NCBI GenBank assembly: GCA_009785715.1
Contig: WQVT01000186.1
Span: 1-5,731, forward strand
Source of the DNA: Acidimicrobiaceae bacterium
Lineage (GTDB): Bacteria; Actinomycetota; Acidimicrobiia; Acidimicrobiales; Palsa-688
Length of the DNA: 5,731 nt
Direction of reading: 5' to 3'
The translations under genes were made by a program, and so were the position numbers. Position 1 is the stretch's first letter, and each line of letters starts with the position of its first letter. Of this stretch, positions 4,485 to 5,731 are shown in pieces. The notes below the pieces were generated by a model. The model had not been told where the DNA came from. It saw only the letters and a program-made list of their open reading frames with translations, and did no database searches.

Positions 4485-5669
4485 TCAGCCGGTGATCGGG
4501 GTGTCGGCGGGGAGGAGCCAGGAGGAATCGAGCTCCTTCACACTGCGGACCCCCATCAGGGTCATGTTGGTCCTGATCTCCTCCCGGAAGATGTTGATGA
4601 TGTGCTCTGCCCCGGCGGGCCCCCGGGCGCCCATGCCGTACACGTAAGGCCGTCCGATGCACACCGCGTTGGCCCCGAGGCAGAGCGCTTTGATCACATC
4701 GGTGCCCCGGCGGACGCCCCCGTCGAGCAGCACCTCGGCCCGATCGCCCACCCGAGCCACGATGGCCGGTAGGGCGTCCAGGGCAGCCGGCGCGCCGTCG
4801 AGCTGGCGGCCGCCATGGTTGGAGACCACCACGCCCTGGGCGCCGAGGTCCACCGCCATCTCTGCGTCGTCGGCGTCGAGGACCCCCTTGATGTACAGCG
4901 GGCCGTCCCACTGGTCGCGCATCCACTTGAAGTCGTCCCAGGTGAGCGGGGCGCGAAGCAGATCATCCTGAGCGGTCAGCGAGGCGACGGCAGCACGGGC
5001 ACCGAAGCCGCTCACCAGGTTGCGCCCGGAGAAGCGGCGGTGCCGAACGAAGGCGGTCCACCATTTGGGCCGGATGGCACCGTCGAGGACCCGTCGGGGG
5101 GTGATGATGGGCGGGTTGCCCATGCCCCGCTTGCGCTGGGACTCCCGGTTGCTCTGGGCCTGGACGTCGACGGTGATGAACATGCCCTGATAGCCGGCCT
5201 CTTTGGCCCGACGGATCAAGGACTCGGTGATCTCCGTGCGGCCCCGTGGATAGAGCTGGAAAAAGTGGTCCTTGTCAGTGTCCGCCGCCACCTCCTCGAG
5301 CGAGTAGGAGGAGGCGGTGCTGAGGATCGACAGGGTCCCGGCCCGCTCCGCTGCCTGAGCCGCCCCGAGCTCGCCTTTCCAGTGAGAGAGCCCGACCAGC
5401 CCGGTCGGCGCCAGCAACACCGGCAACGACAGCTCCTGGCGGCCGACGGTGACCGACAGGTCGGAGGCCACGTTGCCAGTGAGCACCCGTGTGCGCAGGC
5501 TGTAGCGACCGAACGCGCGGCGATTGGCCTGGAGCGTGGTGAGGTCGTCGGCTCCGTAGTCGATGTACGCCCAAACCATGTCGGGAACCGCACGCCTCGC
5601 AAGGCGCCGATAGTCCTCCACGCTGATCGGTCCCGACTTCGATGACAGCTTGTACTTGAAGGCCGGCAC
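4485..5669 (-). CDS. FMN-dependent alpha-hydroxy-acid oxidase/dehydrogenase
   Basis: This TIM-barrel flavoprotein belongs to the family of glycolate oxidase, lactate dehydrogenase LldD, lactate monooxygenase, mandelate dehydrogenase and the mycofactocin enzyme MftD. These oxidise 2-hydroxy acids, or related C-H bonds, to the oxo form. From the GTG at 5669 it has 394 residues, close to family length. Visible motifs, numbered from that start, are DMVWAYIDYGADD (30-42, active-site Tyr35), LAPTGLVGL (86-94), FQLYPRGR (137-144, Tyr140), FITVDVQ (164-170, Asp168), YIKGVL (259-264, Lys261), SNHGGRQLD (283-291, catalytic His285 and Arg288) and LLDGGVRRGTD (314-324, FMN phosphate loop). All key catalytic positions seem present. 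AGAGG (5677-5681) lies 7 nt before this GTG and favours it over the in-frame GTG at 5711, though the frame stays open to the window edge. It is the first gene of a pair with the EthD-like gene. The substrate cannot be read from sequence. Confidence 0.9.
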   Translation of the reverse strand: MPAFKYKLSSKSGPISVEDYRRLARRAVPDMVWAYIDYGADDLTTLQANRRAFGRYSLRTRVLTGNVASDLSVTVGRQELSLPVLLAPTGLVGLSHWKGELGAAQAAERAGTLSILSTASSYSLEEVAADTDKDHFFQLYPRGRTEITESLIRRAKEAGYQGMFITVDVQAQSNRESQRKRGMGNPPIITPRRVLDGAIRPKWWTAFVRHRRFSGRNLVSGFGARAAVASLTAQDDLLRAPLTWDDFKWMRDQWDGPLYIKGVLDADDAEMAVDLGAQGVVVSNHGGRQLDGAPAALDALPAIVARVGDRAEVLLDGGVRRGTDVIKALCLGANAVCIGRPYVYGMGARGPAGAEHIINIFREEIRTNMTLMGVRSVKELDSSWLLPADTPITG

Positions 5670-5676
5670 GATCCCC

Positions 5677-5681
5677 CCTCT
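5677..5681 (-). promoter_or_regulatory. Ribosome binding site deciding the flavoprotein start
   Basis: AGAGG on the minus strand is 7 nt before the GTG at 5669, within a longer purine run. The alternative in-frame GTG at 5711 has no comparable site nearby and would add 14 residues before the point where the family normally begins. A TACACT (5694-5699) further upstream could be a -10 box, but no -35 accompanies it. Confidence 0.5.
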
Positions 5682-5731
5682 CTTGTCATCGAGAGTGTAC
5701 GGCCGCGCCACGATACGCTTCGAGCCCGTCG

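Noticed and set aside
3973..4926. Minus-strand open frame of 317 codons spanning two genes
   Set aside because: It runs across the boundary of the flavoprotein and EthD-like genes in another frame, and its product is Arg/Pro-rich low-complexity sequence.
4815..5645. Plus-strand open frame of 276 codons
   Set aside because: It is antisense to the flavoprotein gene, which has its catalytic and FMN motifs intact.

Overview
The window looks like chromosomal DNA from a GC-rich actinobacterium. Three things suggest this: the strong G/C bias at third codon positions, the frequent GTG starts, and a gene for a mycothiol-dependent maleylpyruvate-isomerase-family protein (mycothiol is an actinobacterial thiol). 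At least two genes also appear to have a -10 box placed for leaderless mRNA, a common arrangement in that phylum. I cannot name the species. I see no insertion sequence, tRNA, rRNA or CRISPR array.

Layout. (1) Positions 1-281, minus strand: the first 93 codons of an NADP-type glutamate dehydrogenase (gdhA-like), running off the left edge. (2) Positions 466-960, minus: a MarR-family regulator, followed by hairpins that separate it from gdhA. (3) Positions 961-1087: a compact divergent control region with three related TGACT/AGTCA palindromic boxes, a good promoter for the rightward gene and a probable leaderless promoter for marR. (4) Positions 1088-3532, plus: three genes in a row, encoding a small VOC/glyoxalase-like protein, a mycothiol-dependent DinB-fold enzyme and an aminoglycoside/choline-kinase-type phosphotransferase. 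A long hairpin lies between the first two. (5) Positions 3533-3736: a convergent intergenic region with a perfect 10-bp stem-loop. (6) Positions 3737-5669, minus: a probable two-gene operon. The upstream gene is an FMN-dependent alpha-hydroxy-acid oxidase/dehydrogenase. The downstream gene, 22 bp away, encodes a protein made of two tandem EthD-like (dimeric alpha-beta barrel) domains.

How the genes may work together. The MarR gene is divergent from the VOC gene, and one of the palindromes sits on the predicted VOC transcription start. The simplest reading is an autoregulating repressor that also controls the VOC gene, perhaps in response to a small molecule. The VOC, mycothiol-dependent and phosphotransferase genes all belong to families used in xenobiotic or antibiotic detoxification, but their substrates cannot be read from sequence. 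The flavoprotein/EthD pair looks like a small catabolic or redox unit of unknown substrate and has no visible link to the other genes. I found no clear evidence of a wholly new system. The most interesting items are the three-box operator region, the internally duplicated EthD protein paired with a flavin oxidase, and the possible detoxification cluster.
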